Counted from the first letter of the stretch, positions 17,150 through 26,446 are shown. The stretch: 64,000 nucleotides of DNA from Fibrobacter sp. (GCA_024399015.1 JAKSIC010000004.1:1-64000), one strand, 5' to 3'. The notes: generated by a model not told the origin, from the sequence alone. Translations and numbers: made by a program.

Positions 17150-17599
17150 TTACGCGTGAATTTGAGTATTGGCTCGTTCCACGTCAAAAAGGCGACGGAG
17201 AAGTTCGGTACGGGCAGGGTCGCGTTCTTCCTGAAGAGTCAGCGGAGCCATGTTGATTGCCACCAGGATGGAACCCGGATAGTTGTTAGCATTCTTGACA
17301 AATTCGCTTGAGGAAACGCCATCGGAATAGAAGTCCACGACAAAGGTATCCCAGTCGTCGTTTTCCAACTGTTCCTGAGCTTCAGCTTCGGTCTTCACAG
17401 CCTTGAAAGTTGCACCAACCAGCAAGTCGGTAAGCACTTCGAGACAAGTTTCGCGACGGGTATCGTCTTCTTCCCAAATGAGGATGCGGCGATCGCTATA
17501 GTCACGGACAATCTGGGCAGCATTTTCTTCGGCTTCAAGCTGAGCAAGGGCCTCAGAGTCCATTTCTTCATCATCAAAATCTTCGATATTCTTTGCCAT
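17150..17599 (-). CDS. Divergent receiver-like protein (pseudo-receiver)
   Basis: This 149-residue protein has an acidic N-terminus (about 35 residues), then a response-regulator-like fold: RRILIWEEDD resembles the first strand and acidic pair, FVVDFYSDG carries a candidate phosphoacceptor Asp, and ILVAINMAP matches the fourth strand, but the conserved Thr/Ser and Lys of true receivers are not evident. No output domain is attached. Its start has no ribosome-binding site; TATATTTA lies seven bases upstream, close to the leaderless pattern. A heptad array lies just upstream. Function unknown; a phosphorylation-independent protein-binding module is possible. Confidence 0.55.
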   Translation of the reverse strand: MAKNIEDFDDEEMDSEALAQLEAEENAAQIVRDYSDRRILIWEEDDTRRETCLEVLTDLLVGATFKAVKTEAEAQEQLENDDWDTFVVDFYSDGVSSSEFVKNANNYPGSILVAINMAPLTLQEERDPARTELLRRLFDVERANTQIHA

Positions 17600-17619
17600 A
17601 GTGACATAAATATAATAAA

Positions 17620-17716
17620 AGGTTCGAGGCTCGAGGCTCGAGTTTTGTCACGAAAAGGTTCAAAGTTCGTTTTTTTATTTTTCATACCTGGAACCTCAAG
17701 CCTGGAGCCTCGCAGC
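17620..17716. repeat. Heptanucleotide repeat arrays between the pseudo-receiver gene and typA
   Basis: There are three clusters with 7-base period: GGTTCGA-GGCTCGA-GGCTCGA (17621-17642), AAGGTTC-AAAGTTC (17655-17668) and ACCTGGA-ACCTCAA-GCCTGGA-GCCTCGC (17686-17713). The first and third are in opposite orientation. Confidence 0.75.
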
Positions 17717-17789
17717 TACTTGCCATATATAAGGCATTTTTCTATCTTTGGGCGCAAAAAATACAACATCTCTTATTTAAAGAGGCCCT

Positions 17790-19622
17790 ATGGATCAGTC
17801 TAAAATCAGAAACGTCGCCATTATCGCCCACGTTGACCACGGTAAAACCACCCTGGTGGACCAGCTCCTCAAGCAGTGCGGAACTTTCCACGAAGGCGAA
17901 GAAGTCAACGAACGCGTGATGGACTCCGACAACCTGGAACGCGAACGCGGCATTACCATCCTTTCCAAGAACACCAACGTGATGTACAAGGGCTACCGCG
18001 TGAACATCGTGGATACCCCGGGGCATGCCGACTTCGGTGGCCAGGTGGAACGCGTTCTCGGTACCGTTGACGGTGTGATTCTGGTGGTGGACGCTTTTGA
18101 AGGTCCTATGGCCCAGACCCGTTTCGTGACTCAGAAGGCTCTTCAGATGGGCCTCATTCCTATTGTCGTCGTGAACAAGATCGACCGTGACGGTTGCAAT
18201 CCTCACGGCGCTCTGGACAAGGTCTTCGACCTGTTCTGCGAACTTGACGCTACTGAAGAACAGCTGGACTTCGACAAGGTGTTCGGTTCCGGCCGTCGCG
18301 GTATCTGCAAGGCAGAAATGGAAGATCCGGATGGCGACTTCTCCATCCTCATGGACAAGATCATCGAACGCATCCCGGCTCCCAAGGGCGATCCGAACGC
18401 AGAACCGCTGATGCAGATTACTTCTCTGGAATACTCCGGCTTCCTTGGTCGCTTGGCTGTGGGCCGCGTCCAGAACGGTATTTTCAAGCCGGGTCTCACT
18501 GTTGCACAGTCCACTGTTGACGGCAAGTTCAAGAACGTCCGTCTCCAGAAGGTCCTCCGTTACGACGGTCTTTCTCCCCAGCCGGTTGAAGAAGCCGGTC
18601 CGGGTGACATCGTTCTTTTGGCAGGTTTCGACAACTTCGACATCGGCGATACCCTGTCCGATCCGAAGAACCCTCAGGAACTCCCCCGTATCCATATCGA
18701 CCCGCCCACCATCTCCATGATGTTCACCGTGAACACCTCCCCCTTGGCTGGTAAGTACGGTGGCAAGTTCATGACTGGTAACCAGCTCCAGGAACGTCTG
18801 GAACGTGCTCACATGGCTGACCCCGCCCTCCTGGTGGAAAAGGCCGACGGCGCTTCCAACTTCAAGGTCTCTGGCCGTGGTATTCTCCACTTGACCATCC
18901 TGGTGGAAAACATGCGTCGCGAACTTTACGAATTCACCATCGGTTCTCCTCAGGTGATTTTCCAGAACGACGAAAACGGCAAGCTGCTGGAACCGGTTGA
19001 AGAATTCAAGGTTGAAGTCCCCAGCGAATTCTCTGGCGCCTGCATCCAGGAAATCCAGACCCGCAAGGGCGAAATGACCAACATGACCACCGACGAAAAC
19101 GACCGCGTCACCTTGGAGTTCAATGTTCCTTCCCGCGGCCTCATCGGTATTCGTCCCAAGCTCCTGTCCCTCTCCAAAGGTTACGCTGTTAGCCAGTCCA
19201 TCTTCAAGGGCTACGAACCGTACAAGGGAGAAATCCCGGCTCGTATCAACGGCGTGCTCATTGCCAAGGAACCGGGCGAAGCTGCAAGCTACGCTCTCTC
19301 CAACCTGGAAGACCGCGGCTACCTCATCATTGGACCGGGCGCAGAAGTTTATCCGGGTATGATCGTGGGTGAACACAACCGCGACGTGGATATCACCGTT
19401 AACGTTACCAAGGGTAAGCACCTCACCAACATGCGTTCCAAGTCCGCAGACGACATGATCCAGCTGACTCCGTACCGCCGCCTGACTTTGGAAGAATGCG
19501 TCACCTTCATTAACGAAGACGAATGCATCGAAGTCACTCCGGAAGTTCTCCGCCTTCGCAAGACCGAGCTCGACCCGATCAAGCGTAAGCAGCTCTCCAA
19601 GAAGCCGGTTGAGGAAGATTAA
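17790..19622 (+). CDS. typA: GTP-binding protein TypA/BipA
   Basis: This 610-residue translational GTPase has the expected full length. G motifs: [10 protein letters not shown] (G1), RERGITI (G2), [10 protein letters not shown] (G3) and NKIDRDG (G4). Domain II, an EF-G-like domain III and the BipA-specific C-terminal domain follow. BipA binds ribosomes and supports 50S assembly at low temperature and stress responses. An AGAGG ribosome-binding site precedes the ATG. TATCTTTG near 17742-17749 resembles the Bacteroidetes TAnnTTTG promoter element, here with a leader of about 40 bases. Codon use is strongly biased, as in other highly expressed genes of this window. Confidence 0.97.
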   Translation: MDQSKIRNVAIIAHVDHGKTTLVDQLLKQCGTFHEGEEVNERVMDSDNLERERGITILSKNTNVMYKGYRVNIVDTPGHADFGGQVERVLGTVDGVILVVDAFEGPMAQTRFVTQKALQMGLIPIVVVNKIDRDGCNPHGALDKVFDLFCELDATEEQLDFDKVFGSGRRGICKAEMEDPDGDFSILMDKIIERIPAPKGDPNAEPLMQITSLEYSGFLGRLAVGRVQNGIFKPGLTVAQSTVDGKFKNVRLQKVLRYDGLSPQPVEEAGPGDIVLLAGFDNFDIGDTLSDPKNPQELPRIHIDPPTISMMFTVNTSPLAGKYGGKFMTGNQLQERLERAHMADPALLVEKADGASNFKVSGRGILHLTILVENMRRELYEFTIGSPQVIFQNDENGKLLEPVEEFKVEVPSEFSGACIQEIQTRKGEMTNMTTDENDRVTLEFNVPSRGLIGIRPKLLSLSKGYAVSQSIFKGYEPYKGEIPARINGVLIAKEPGEAASYALSNLEDRGYLIIGPGAEVYPGMIVGEHNRDVDITVNVTKGKHLTNMRSKSADDMIQLTPYRRLTLEECVTFINEDECIEVTPEVLRLRKTELDPIKRKQLSKKPVEED

Positions 19623-19645
19623 TTCTTCGGAACAACCCATTAAAA

Positions 19646-19675
19646 AGGCCCGCTTTCAAGGCGGGTCTTTTTTTT
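19646..19675 (+). terminator. Terminator of typA
   Basis: CCCGC-tttcaag-GCGGG is followed by eight T. Confidence 0.9.
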
Positions 19676-19702
19676 GTTATTCCAAAAAGTTATACGAGCT
19701 AT

Positions 19703-21592
19703 TTATTCTTCGTACTTACGCCATTTTTGGCCGTCGCACACGACAGTATCACTAACCGCGCCCGAACCCATCGGATTGCCCCCACTTATAGCTTGCACAG
19801 TTTCATTTCCATTACAGCCTCCATGAATACTATACATTCGGGTATAAGCCGGAGATTCTACGAAAACAACAGAATCCTTCAAGTTTTCATTGCACTTCAA
19901 CAAAGTTCCCGAAAAAGCATTGTTTACAGTAAAGCATATCAATTGACCATCGGTACAAACTTTTTCAGATGTTAAACAATTTGTAGTACAATATTCTGAC
20001 TTACATAAAGGTTCATCAACCATCCAACCATTTCGTGAACAACGAGCATAAGTGATCTTTTCATTCTGGGTTCCAACCCCTAAAGTTTTCAAGACATACT
20101 CACCGATATTATTCTCGTCGCAGACTTGATTTTCCACAGCCTTTTCCACGGCACTGAATTCGCGAATCACCCCGTCAGCGCACCAATACACATTGTTCCT
20201 GTACACGGTTCCATTCAACAGCGTTGGCTCGGTAAGTTTACGGCAACTATCTCTCAAGTCAACGGTATTGGTATAAATCATAGGAGCCTCATTCCAATGA
20301 CCTGTAGCGGAGTCACAGACGAAATACTGATTCAGGTAGGTCACGGAACTTGTATCCCACACTGCAGCAATTTTATCCGACGTTGATTGTCCAGGTTTCT
20401 TGTGAACAGCACAGGCAGCACCACCATTGGCGATCATTATGGAATCCACATCATCACCAGCAAACCATTTTTCGCCATCAAAAACATAGATCCTCCTAGG
20501 ATCAACATCACCATGACGGATTTCCCCAGCTTCGGCGTCGTTATCCCAGCCTTCGGTATCTAATTTTCTCTGAGCATCGATCTGATAATCCTTAATTTCC
20601 TTATCTGTTGCTTCTCGCCAACCATTTTCGTCACAAGTGAATGTTGAATTCGCATTCGAACTAATAGCGTTCAAATTAGGCTTTGTTTCACCTCGATTCT
20701 TTTCGCTGCAATCTCCTAAACCATAATTATACCACCAGTAGCGATGTGCGTACTTTTCAAAATTAGAAGCAGTCCCCAAATTCCAGGACTCAATATGTCG
20801 TCTATATTCAGCCATATAGAAATCCGGATTGCTGCTAGAGAAACAGTCTGCAATTTGGGTTTTCACAGAATCGTTGTTCCACAAGCCATCCTTCTCCAGG
20901 TCCAACGAAATATCAGACATCAATGCAACCAGATCAGCCTCGGATCGCGATTGCAACATCGCTATTTGGTTACAACCCTGCTGCAGCAAAATTGAAATGC
21001 CCAACAAAGCTGCGTCACCTTCTTCCTCGTTGAAAATATTCAGGTCTTCAAAATCGGCTTGAACATTATCCATATAGAAGGCTTTCAGAACTTCCTCTTC
21101 CGCCTGTTTCTTTGCTTGCGCAACAGACATTCCATTCTTTACTAGGTAAAGAACTCGGTCAAAAGAGATGTTTGTCAAAAGGTTAATGTTCACTGTTTCT
21201 CGTTTACTCAAATCCGATACAGCAAGAAGCGTTATGGGAGCATTTGATTTTTCGCCGGTAATTTCATTTCGGTAGAAGCCTTCCGCTTCCAGCAAGACAT
21301 ATTGTGATTTCAGGTTCACATCCGAGAAAGAGAAATCACCCTTGTCGCTGTTAACCTTTCCCATAAAAACGGAACCAGTCTGTGCAAGAGTTCTAGGATT
21401 AAGTCCATAAAGATGAACACTAGAGCCTTTCACAAACGGTCCTTTCTGAGATACACCGGAAACGGTCTTGTCTACAATGGCAATACCCTGAGTTTCTTCA
21501 GTAACTCCGCCTGCGGTCTTATCGTCGCCGCAGGCCCAGAAAGCAAGTCCACACAAGCCCACCAAGCATAGCATGTTATTCAAGTATTTCAT
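19703..21592 (-). CDS. Large Cys-rich lipoprotein, partner of second TIGR02147 gene
   Basis: This 629-residue protein starts behind AGGAGGAAC. It has a lipobox (FWACG), an N-terminal region resembling a carboxypeptidase-regulatory-like beta domain (SGVSQKGPFVKGSSVHLYGL...NSDKGDFSFSDVNLKSQYVLLEAEGFY), a helical middle and a long Cys-rich C-terminal half with repeated short beta motifs (CDENGWRE, YVFDGEKWFAG, CDSATGHWNEAP, CADGVIREF, CDGQKWRKYEE). These repeats resemble those in other large Fibrobacter lipoproteins. Its start lies 12 bases after the TIGR02147 regulator, repeating the pairing at 4454-5995. Function unknown; surface recognition is plausible. Confidence 0.7.
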   Translation of the reverse strand: MKYLNNMLCLVGLCGLAFWACGDDKTAGGVTEETQGIAIVDKTVSGVSQKGPFVKGSSVHLYGLNPRTLAQTGSVFMGKVNSDKGDFSFSDVNLKSQYVLLEAEGFYRNEITGEKSNAPITLLAVSDLSKRETVNINLLTNISFDRVLYLVKNGMSVAQAKKQAEEEVLKAFYMDNVQADFEDLNIFNEEEGDAALLGISILLQQGCNQIAMLQSRSEADLVALMSDISLDLEKDGLWNNDSVKTQIADCFSSSNPDFYMAEYRRHIESWNLGTASNFEKYAHRYWWYNYGLGDCSEKNRGETKPNLNAISSNANSTFTCDENGWREATDKEIKDYQIDAQRKLDTEGWDNDAEAGEIRHGDVDPRRIYVFDGEKWFAGDDVDSIMIANGGAACAVHKKPGQSTSDKIAAVWDTSSVTYLNQYFVCDSATGHWNEAPMIYTNTVDLRDSCRKLTEPTLLNGTVYRNNVYWCADGVIREFSAVEKAVENQVCDENNIGEYVLKTLGVGTQNEKITYARCSRNGWMVDEPLCKSEYCTTNCLTSEKVCTDGQLICFTVNNAFSGTLLKCNENLKDSVVFVESPAYTRMYSIHGGCNGNETVQAISGGNPMGSGAVSDTVVCDGQKWRKYEE

Positions 21593-21604
21593 AAAAGGTT
21601 CCTC

Positions 21605-22429
21605 CTAACCATTCAAAGATTTTGTCAACGGAAACAGTTGCAAGTTCAATCGATAAACCTGATCTGTTTCATCATCGTCTGTTGCGATCGCAATAACTCT
21701 TCTACGGAACTCCGCCATTTCTTCAAGGATCTTTCCGTAGGCTTTTTTCGTAATTCCAAGAGTGAGACCGCTAAAGTTTCGTTCCGTTATGGGCAAATCC
21801 ATCAAGGCATTCTTTGCCAGTTCAGCCATTTCCAACTGCATTGCATGAACAGCTTCAGGCACCACATCCATCGGACCCGTAGAAATCACGCGGTCAGTCA
21901 AATGATAACAGCCTTCGTTATCTTGGGATAGCAATTCGCGATCCTTCAAAAACTTGATTGTTTCTACAACTTCCGCAGCACTGACTCTTGGATAGCACTG
22001 ATCAGCAATTTCAGAAGGTTTGGCATTAGGCATTGCCGGCACCAATTCGCGAAGTACCGGATTACGCCAAGACGAAAAGTAATTGAAGAATTCATCGCCT
22101 GCGATTTTTACCTTATGTTCCTTTCCCAAGGTAATCATTTTTTCGAAAGCGGTCCGTTTTTCTTCGCGACCTTTAGCATCGTTATATTCCACCATCAACA
22201 GAAAATATTTCTGTTCATAACCAGCAAGCCCCATGGCCTCAGCAGTCTTTGCAGCTCCCTCCTGAGTGAGACGAGTCTTTCCATCACACACAAGTTTCAA
22301 ATAAGAACCCGAAGCATAACCCGCAACCTTCGCAAATTCACGCCAAGTAAATCCGGAACGTTCCTTGCGTTCCCGGTAATAATCATTTATATAAACACGG
22401 TAATCTTTATATTCGATTATAGGTCTCAT
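21605..22429 (-). CDS. TIGR02147/DUF4423 family putative transcriptional regulator, second copy
   Basis: This protein of about 274 residues is co-linear with the 4454-5269 gene product: PIIEYKDYRVYINDYYRERK, the HTH-like FTWREFAKVAGYASGSYLKL and TQEGAAKTAEAMGL, and the ending VYRLNLQLFPLTKS. The two are clear paralogues with divergent middle regions. ATG 22429 is preferred over the in-frame TTG three bases upstream. No ribosome-binding site is visible, but TATATTGG lies six bases before the ATG, close to the leaderless pattern. It is followed 12 bases later by a lipoprotein gene, so the regulator-lipoprotein order is conserved between loci. Confidence 0.85.
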   Translation of the reverse strand: MRPIIEYKDYRVYINDYYRERKERSGFTWREFAKVAGYASGSYLKLVCDGKTRLTQEGAAKTAEAMGLAGYEQKYFLLMVEYNDAKGREEKRTAFEKMITLGKEHKVKIAGDEFFNYFSSWRNPVLRELVPAMPNAKPSEIADQCYPRVSAAEVVETIKFLKDRELLSQDNEGCYHLTDRVISTGPMDVVPEAVHAMQLEMAELAKNALMDLPITERNFSGLTLGITKKAYGKILEEMAEFRRRVIAIATDDDETDQVYRLNLQLFPLTKSLNG

Positions 22430-22432
22430 CAA

Positions 22433-22565
22433 GAACCAATATAGCTAAGCATTTTATAAAAAACAACAATTTTATAGAACAAAAAGCATAATTTTTAATA
22501 AGTTTTCAAAGTTTTTAATAAACATTAATAATTTTGTTTTATATGAAACATAATTCTTGTTTTAT
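22433..22565 (-). promoter_or_regulatory. AT-rich control region of the second TIGR02147 regulator
   Basis: The region is very AT-rich, with TTTTATAAAA palindromes at about 22453 and 22559 and a related TTTTATAGAAC near 22470. It also holds AATTCTTGTTTTAT, shared with the upstream region of the other regulator gene (4331-4346) but in opposite orientation relative to its gene. TATATTGG at 22436-22443 may be the promoter element. Confidence 0.35.
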
Positions 22566-22592
22566 AAAAAAAGCCCGCTTTTGAGGCGGGCC
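22566..22592. terminator. Terminator of the FISUMP gene
   Basis: GCCCGC-tttt-GAGGCGGGC has A-rich sequence to the left and T-rich to the right, so it can work in both directions; its main client is the leftward gene ending at 22639. Confidence 0.8.
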
Positions 22593-22638
22593 TTTTCGTT
22601 GCAAAATGATGTACGATTGTCGCAAATCTGGCTGGGAA

Positions 22639-23289
22639 TTACTTTTCTCGAACGCACCTTACGGAGAAACCGAAATCCTTGGGTTTGGCCATGTAGCCGA
22701 AAGCCATGGATTTTGAGGTCAGATACCACACCCGGGCGCTACCCTGGGGAATACCTTCGGAGGAATCATCGGCGCTCCAGAAGAAAGCGAATTTCATCAT
22801 GTTGCCGTAGGTTTCATCGTCAAAGCGGTTTCCTGCAGGCATGGCGCTGAATTTCAGAGTATCGTTGCCGTTCGTATCACCATTCCAGCCGTAATCGGTT
22901 TTCAGCAGATAGCCTGCATTGAAATCGGCGCCGGCAGCTGTCCAGAGGCTTTCAAAGTCCTGATGGGTGGGCAGACGGAATCCTGCGGGGCACGCAGACT
23001 TGGCGGCACTCCATGTGTAAAGACGGCCATAGGCCATACATTGGTCTTCATCATCCTTATAGCAAAAGCTACCGTCTGCTTTATAATTGAGGTTATCCCC
23101 CATCCATTCAAGGCCCGCAATAGTGACCGTACGGTATTTCTGCTTGTCGCGGGAATCCACCAGCTGGTTCGGCTTTGCCGTCGACGATTTTGCCGGCGTT
23201 GCTTTCGCGGTCTTTGAACCTTTCTTTGCCGCACACGCAGGTATCGCCATCAAGAAAGCCACCGTAATCAAAACAAGCAAACGAGTCAT
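22639..23289 (-). CDS. FISUMP-domain exported protein
   Basis: This protein of about 216 residues has an N-terminal signal peptide (LLVLITVAFLMAIPACA), possibly a lipobox (IPAC). A Lys/Thr/Ala-rich spacer follows, then one FISUMP domain (TIGR02145): VTIAGLEWMGDNLNY, YGRLYTWSAAKSACPAGFRLPT, a Gly-rich loop, FFWSAD and SVRCVREK at the end. FISUMP is a domain of unknown function hugely expanded in Fibrobacter and thought to act on the cell surface. ATG 23289 is chosen because it begins a proper signal peptide; the frame is open further upstream. Its terminator follows at 22566-22592. Confidence 0.82.
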   Translation of the reverse strand: MTRLLVLITVAFLMAIPACAAKKGSKTAKATPAKSSTAKPNQLVDSRDKQKYRTVTIAGLEWMGDNLNYKADGSFCYKDDEDQCMAYGRLYTWSAAKSACPAGFRLPTHQDFESLWTAAGADFNAGYLLKTDYGWNGDTNGNDTLKFSAMPAGNRFDDETYGNMMKFAFFWSADDSSEGIPQGSARVWYLTSKSMAFGYMAKPKDFGFSVRCVREK

Positions 23290-23353
23290 TTTGTACCTAC
23301 AAAAAAGAACATCCGCAAAATAGAAATTCAAGGAGTCAAAACGTTTTCAGAAG

Positions 23354-24274
23354 TTACCGCGCCATGGGGCAGTTACAGCACTGCGCCTCGGGCGCATTCC
23401 CATTTCCGAAACGGCGTTCTGGGTTAGGGCAATGCTGTTCCGTACCGTCGGGCAGAATCCAAAGTTCATCATCAAAGCCGCAGCGAGGGTCGACGCGCGG
23501 CGCACTATTGGCATCGTCACGGTTCCCGTTGCCAAAGAACAAGTTTCCCTCGTGCTTCACTTTGCCACCCAGCGCAACAAAACCTTTCACGTAATTTCGA
23601 ATCTCTGCAACACGTTCCGGAGACAGGGCAAACTTTTCCACAAGTTCCTTGGGCGCAGTGCTCAAGAACACCACCCTATTCCACTTAATGCGATCGATGC
23701 CTTTAGCGCTCGCCCAGGCAATCACTTCAGGAATCATCATCAGGTTTTCCTTGTGGAGAGTCACCTGTAGCGACACCGTGGTGGCGAACTCTACGGCATT
23801 TTCCATGGCAGAACCTACAGCAAAATTTTCAACGGTAGACCTAACATTCAGTAATTTTTCCACGTTGGCTCTCCAACCGTCAAACTGCTCCGAAGCCAAG
23901 GTACTGATCTTAATATCGCAGCAACATTCCAGCAGCTTTCTCATGCCTTCAGTCGTTCCCCAAAATCCAGGAAACGTTCCATTGGTAGTCAAATTGACCT
24001 TCACATTCAAGGACTTGCACAGGTCCAGCAACTCATTGAAATGGGAATAAAGTAAAGGCTCCCCCATAGTACTGGGAATTACCTCGCGCAACGACCTGCC
24101 AGCGACATTTCCCGCAGCATACCCCCCACGACCAGCATACTTTTCAATTGCAGCCTTCGCCATTTCCCAAGGCATTTCGCCCATACCAAAAGCACTCACC
24201 CGCTGGTTCAAAAAACAGAGGGGACAATGCAAATTGCAAACATCTGGATTTGTAAGAAGTGTAATGCGGCGCAC
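23354..24274 (-). CDS. Radical SAM protein with C-terminal Cys cluster
   Basis: This 306-residue protein starts at GTG 24274. CNLHCPLC near residue 13 is the CxxxCxxC motif for the SAM-binding [4Fe-4S] cluster. STMGEPLLY (GE motif) and LTTNGT strengthen the partial TIM-barrel assignment. The C-terminus has CGF...HCPNPERR...CCNCPM, similar to SPASM/twitch auxiliary cluster sites, with a WILPDGTEQHC segment typical of SPASM proteins. Family members modify peptides or sugars; no precursor peptide is obvious nearby. The gene is flanked by a FISUMP gene and a heptad array. No strong ribosome-binding site is visible. Confidence 0.8.
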   Translation of the reverse strand: MRRITLLTNPDVCNLHCPLCFLNQRVSAFGMGEMPWEMAKAAIEKYAGRGGYAAGNVAGRSLREVIPSTMGEPLLYSHFNELLDLCKSLNVKVNLTTNGTFPGFWGTTEGMRKLLECCCDIKISTLASEQFDGWRANVEKLLNVRSTVENFAVGSAMENAVEFATTVSLQVTLHKENLMMIPEVIAWASAKGIDRIKWNRVVFLSTAPKELVEKFALSPERVAEIRNYVKGFVALGGKVKHEGNLFFGNGNRDDANSAPRVDPRCGFDDELWILPDGTEQHCPNPERRFGNGNAPEAQCCNCPMAR

Positions 24275-24369
24275 GAATTTAATTATGAATTATGAAGTAC
24301 GAGGTATGAGATTTATAATCGCGGCTCCGCCGCACAGATTTAACTACGAATAACGAAATTTACAAGTTC
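24274..24369. repeat. Heptanucleotide repeat arrays (AT-rich type)
   Basis: Units AATTATG, AATTATG, AAGTACG, AGGTATG, AGATTTA run head to tail at 24281-24315, and AACTACG, AATAACG, AAATTTA at 24342-24362, separated by a GC-rich inverted repeat (GCGGCTCCGCCGC). They form the whole intergenic gap between the radical SAM and reductase genes. Confidence 0.75.
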
Positions 24370-24373
24370 ACTT

Positions 24374-25237
24374 TTATCTGTTTTCTCTCAGGTACTTGAT
24401 TGCAGCAAGGCCTGCCTGAGCGCCCTGGCCAACAGCCACAGAAACTTGAAGGATTCCACCGGTACAATCACCAGCAGCATACAAGCCAGGAATGGTAGTC
24501 ATCAAGTTTTCATCAAGAACCAGCTTGCCCTGATCAAAAGCCGCACCAGCCTTCAATGCAAGGTCCGTTGCATTAGCACTACCAAGAGCAACGAACAAAC
24601 CATCAAACTCACCTACGGAATCATCCTCAAAGGTAACGCCCTTGAATGCGCCCTCACCCACCAAGCCCTTCAGCTTGCGGGATTCAATCTTGATAGATTC
24701 TGGGAAAGCTGCAGTCAGAGGTTCACCATTGGTCAGCAAGGTCACGCTGGACGCCACCTGCAAAAGTTCCGTAGCTTCGTGCAAAGCGTATTCGCCAGAA
24801 CCCAGAACAGCCACGTTTTTATGACGATAGAAGAAAGCGTCACAAACAGCACAGTAACTCACGCCATGGCCTTCCATTTCAACCATCCCCAGCAGAGGCT
24901 GCTTCTTACGAGCAGAACCCGTAGCCATCACACAAATTTTTCCGCGATATTCACCCTTAAGGCCTGTGGCCACAAATTCATTGCCATCAAACATCAAATC
25001 TGTAATTTCGTCTTCAGCAATCTTGGCACCAAGAGCCAAGGCCTGCTTCTTGCCCACTTCCACAAGTTCCGGACCAGTCAAAGGCTTTTCAAGGCCGTAG
25101 TAATTTTCAATCAAATGGGCCTTTTGAAGGGCGCCGCTATCCTTACCCACCAGCTGGACGTCCAAATTAGAACGCAAACCATACAAAGCAGCCGAAACAC
25201 CGGCCGGACCATAACCCAAAATCAACATATCTGACAT
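24374..25237 (-). CDS. Thioredoxin-reductase-like flavoprotein, NADPH site atypical
   Basis: This 287-residue flavoprotein starts behind AGAGG. It has the FAD-binding GYGPAGVSAALY at the N-terminus, the redox pair in YCAVCDAFF (CxxC) and the C-terminal FAD motif GLYAAGDCTGG, the plan of low-molecular-weight thioredoxin reductase. The second dinucleotide motif is GSGEYALHEA, and the HRRxxxR motif that grips the NADPH phosphate is replaced by TNGEPLT. Together with the short length this recalls clostridial ferredoxin-dependent thioredoxin reductases, which do not use NADPH. Electron donor unknown. It diverges from the GH8 gene. Confidence 0.8.
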   Translation of the reverse strand: MSDMLILGYGPAGVSAALYGLRSNLDVQLVGKDSGALQKAHLIENYYGLEKPLTGPELVEVGKKQALALGAKIAEDEITDLMFDGNEFVATGLKGEYRGKICVMATGSARKKQPLLGMVEMEGHGVSYCAVCDAFFYRHKNVAVLGSGEYALHEATELLQVASSVTLLTNGEPLTAAFPESIKIESRKLKGLVGEGAFKGVTFEDDSVGEFDGLFVALGSANATDLALKAGAAFDQGKLVLDENLMTTIPGLYAAGDCTGGILQVSVAVGQGAQAGLAAIKYLRENR

Positions 25238-25316
25238 AATAAACCTCTACCTAAAGATACGAATTTATTTATCTTAGCAATAAGGGTTTTTAGGGTAAAA
25301 TACAGAGGATTTTTCT

Positions 25317-26429
25317 ATGGAACGTTTCAAGCCAAGAGATATGTTCGTTGAGGCCGGCTATGGTCCCAATTTTGCAAACCAGTTAATTCAAAACGGCTAC
25401 AGCAAGCTTTTTGAAGGCGATCCCATAGACGAAAGAGTCTGCTTCGATGCATCCGATGACATGTCCTACATTGTAGACATCGGCCACGATGATATCCGCT
25501 CCGAAGGCATGAGCTACGGCATGTACATCTGCGCCCTCACTGGCCACGAAAAGCAGTTCGACAAGCTTTGGAATTTTACCAAGCGCTATTTGCGCAATAA
25601 CGACGGTCCTCACCAGGGTTATTTCTCCTGGCAGGTTTCCACCACCGATTTTAGCATGATGGATCCGGGTGCAGCCCCCGATGGCGAAGAATATTTCGCT
25701 ATGGCACTACTTATCGCTGCAGAAAAGTTTGGCCGTCCGGAACTCAAGAAGGAAGCTGTAGATCTCATCAACTGGATCCGCAACAAGCCGGACAACGGAG
25801 AAGTCCGCCCCATAATCGACCCGGAACGTCTTATGGTCCGTTTCTCCCCGGTCAAGGGCAATGACTTTACCGATCCCAGCTACCACACCATCGCATTCTA
25901 CCGCGCCTTTGCAGAAGCAACCGGTGATGACACCTGGCTTGCCATCGCAGACAAGAGTATTGAATACATCCAGAAGGCAGCCCATTTTGAAACAGGCCTT
26001 TGCTCTGAATATTCCGAATTCGACGGTACCCCGAGAGCAACCCCCTGGTATCCGGAAAGCAATTGCTTCAGCGGCGACGCCTGGCGCGTGGCTATGAACC
26101 TTGGCCTGGACTATGCCTTGTTCCGCGGCCACAAGTGTGAAAAGGACATTTGCGAAAGAATCCTTTTCTTCTGCGAAAGCCATCGCCCCTACTTGGCAGA
26201 CTACGCTGTAGACGGAGGCGATTTCCCCCGTCAGGGCCGCGCTGCCACACCGGGCGTTATTGCAATGAACGCTGCTGCCACCCAAGTTTTAAGTGCCGAC
26301 GATGCTCTTCTCAAGCCCTTTGTTAAGGACCTGGCCGCACTTTCTGTGCCCTGCAGAGTTTGGCGTTACTACGACGGTATGTTGTACATGATCGGCTTGC
26401 TGGCTACCGCAGGCAAAATTTATTTCTAA
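25317..26429 (+). CDS. GH8 reducing-end xylose-releasing exo-oligoxylanase
   Basis: This 370-residue protein has no signal peptide, so it is probably cytoplasmic. GH8 (alpha/alpha)6-barrel signatures are clear: DIRSEGMSYGMY with the general acid Glu, FDKLWNFTKRYL, GYFSWQV, APDGEEYFAMAL and GDAWRVAMNLGLDY with the catalytic base Asp. Intracellular GH8 enzymes of this kind (Rex) release xylose from the reducing end of xylo-oligosaccharides. A role in finishing imported oligosaccharides fits a hemicellulose degrader. A GAGGA ribosome-binding site precedes the ATG. The next gene starts 17 bases downstream. Confidence 0.88.
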   Translation: MERFKPRDMFVEAGYGPNFANQLIQNGYSKLFEGDPIDERVCFDASDDMSYIVDIGHDDIRSEGMSYGMYICALTGHEKQFDKLWNFTKRYLRNNDGPHQGYFSWQVSTTDFSMMDPGAAPDGEEYFAMALLIAAEKFGRPELKKEAVDLINWIRNKPDNGEVRPIIDPERLMVRFSPVKGNDFTDPSYHTIAFYRAFAEATGDDTWLAIADKSIEYIQKAAHFETGLCSEYSEFDGTPRATPWYPESNCFSGDAWRVAMNLGLDYALFRGHKCEKDICERILFFCESHRPYLADYAVDGGDFPRQGRAATPGVIAMNAAATQVLSADDALLKPFVKDLAALSVPCRVWRYYDGMLYMIGLLATAGKIYF

Positions 26430-26446
26430 AAAAACGGGAGTTAAGA

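Noticed and set aside
17620-17642. GGTTCGA-containing sequence resembling a tRNA T arm
   Set aside because: It is part of a heptad array; no acceptor, D or anticodon stems can be built around it. The same applies at 46899.
17742-19640. Long open frame (632 codons) opposite typA
   Set aside because: It mirrors typA codon by codon. Strong codon bias leaves the antisense frame open; the translation has no recognisable domain and no ribosome-binding site.
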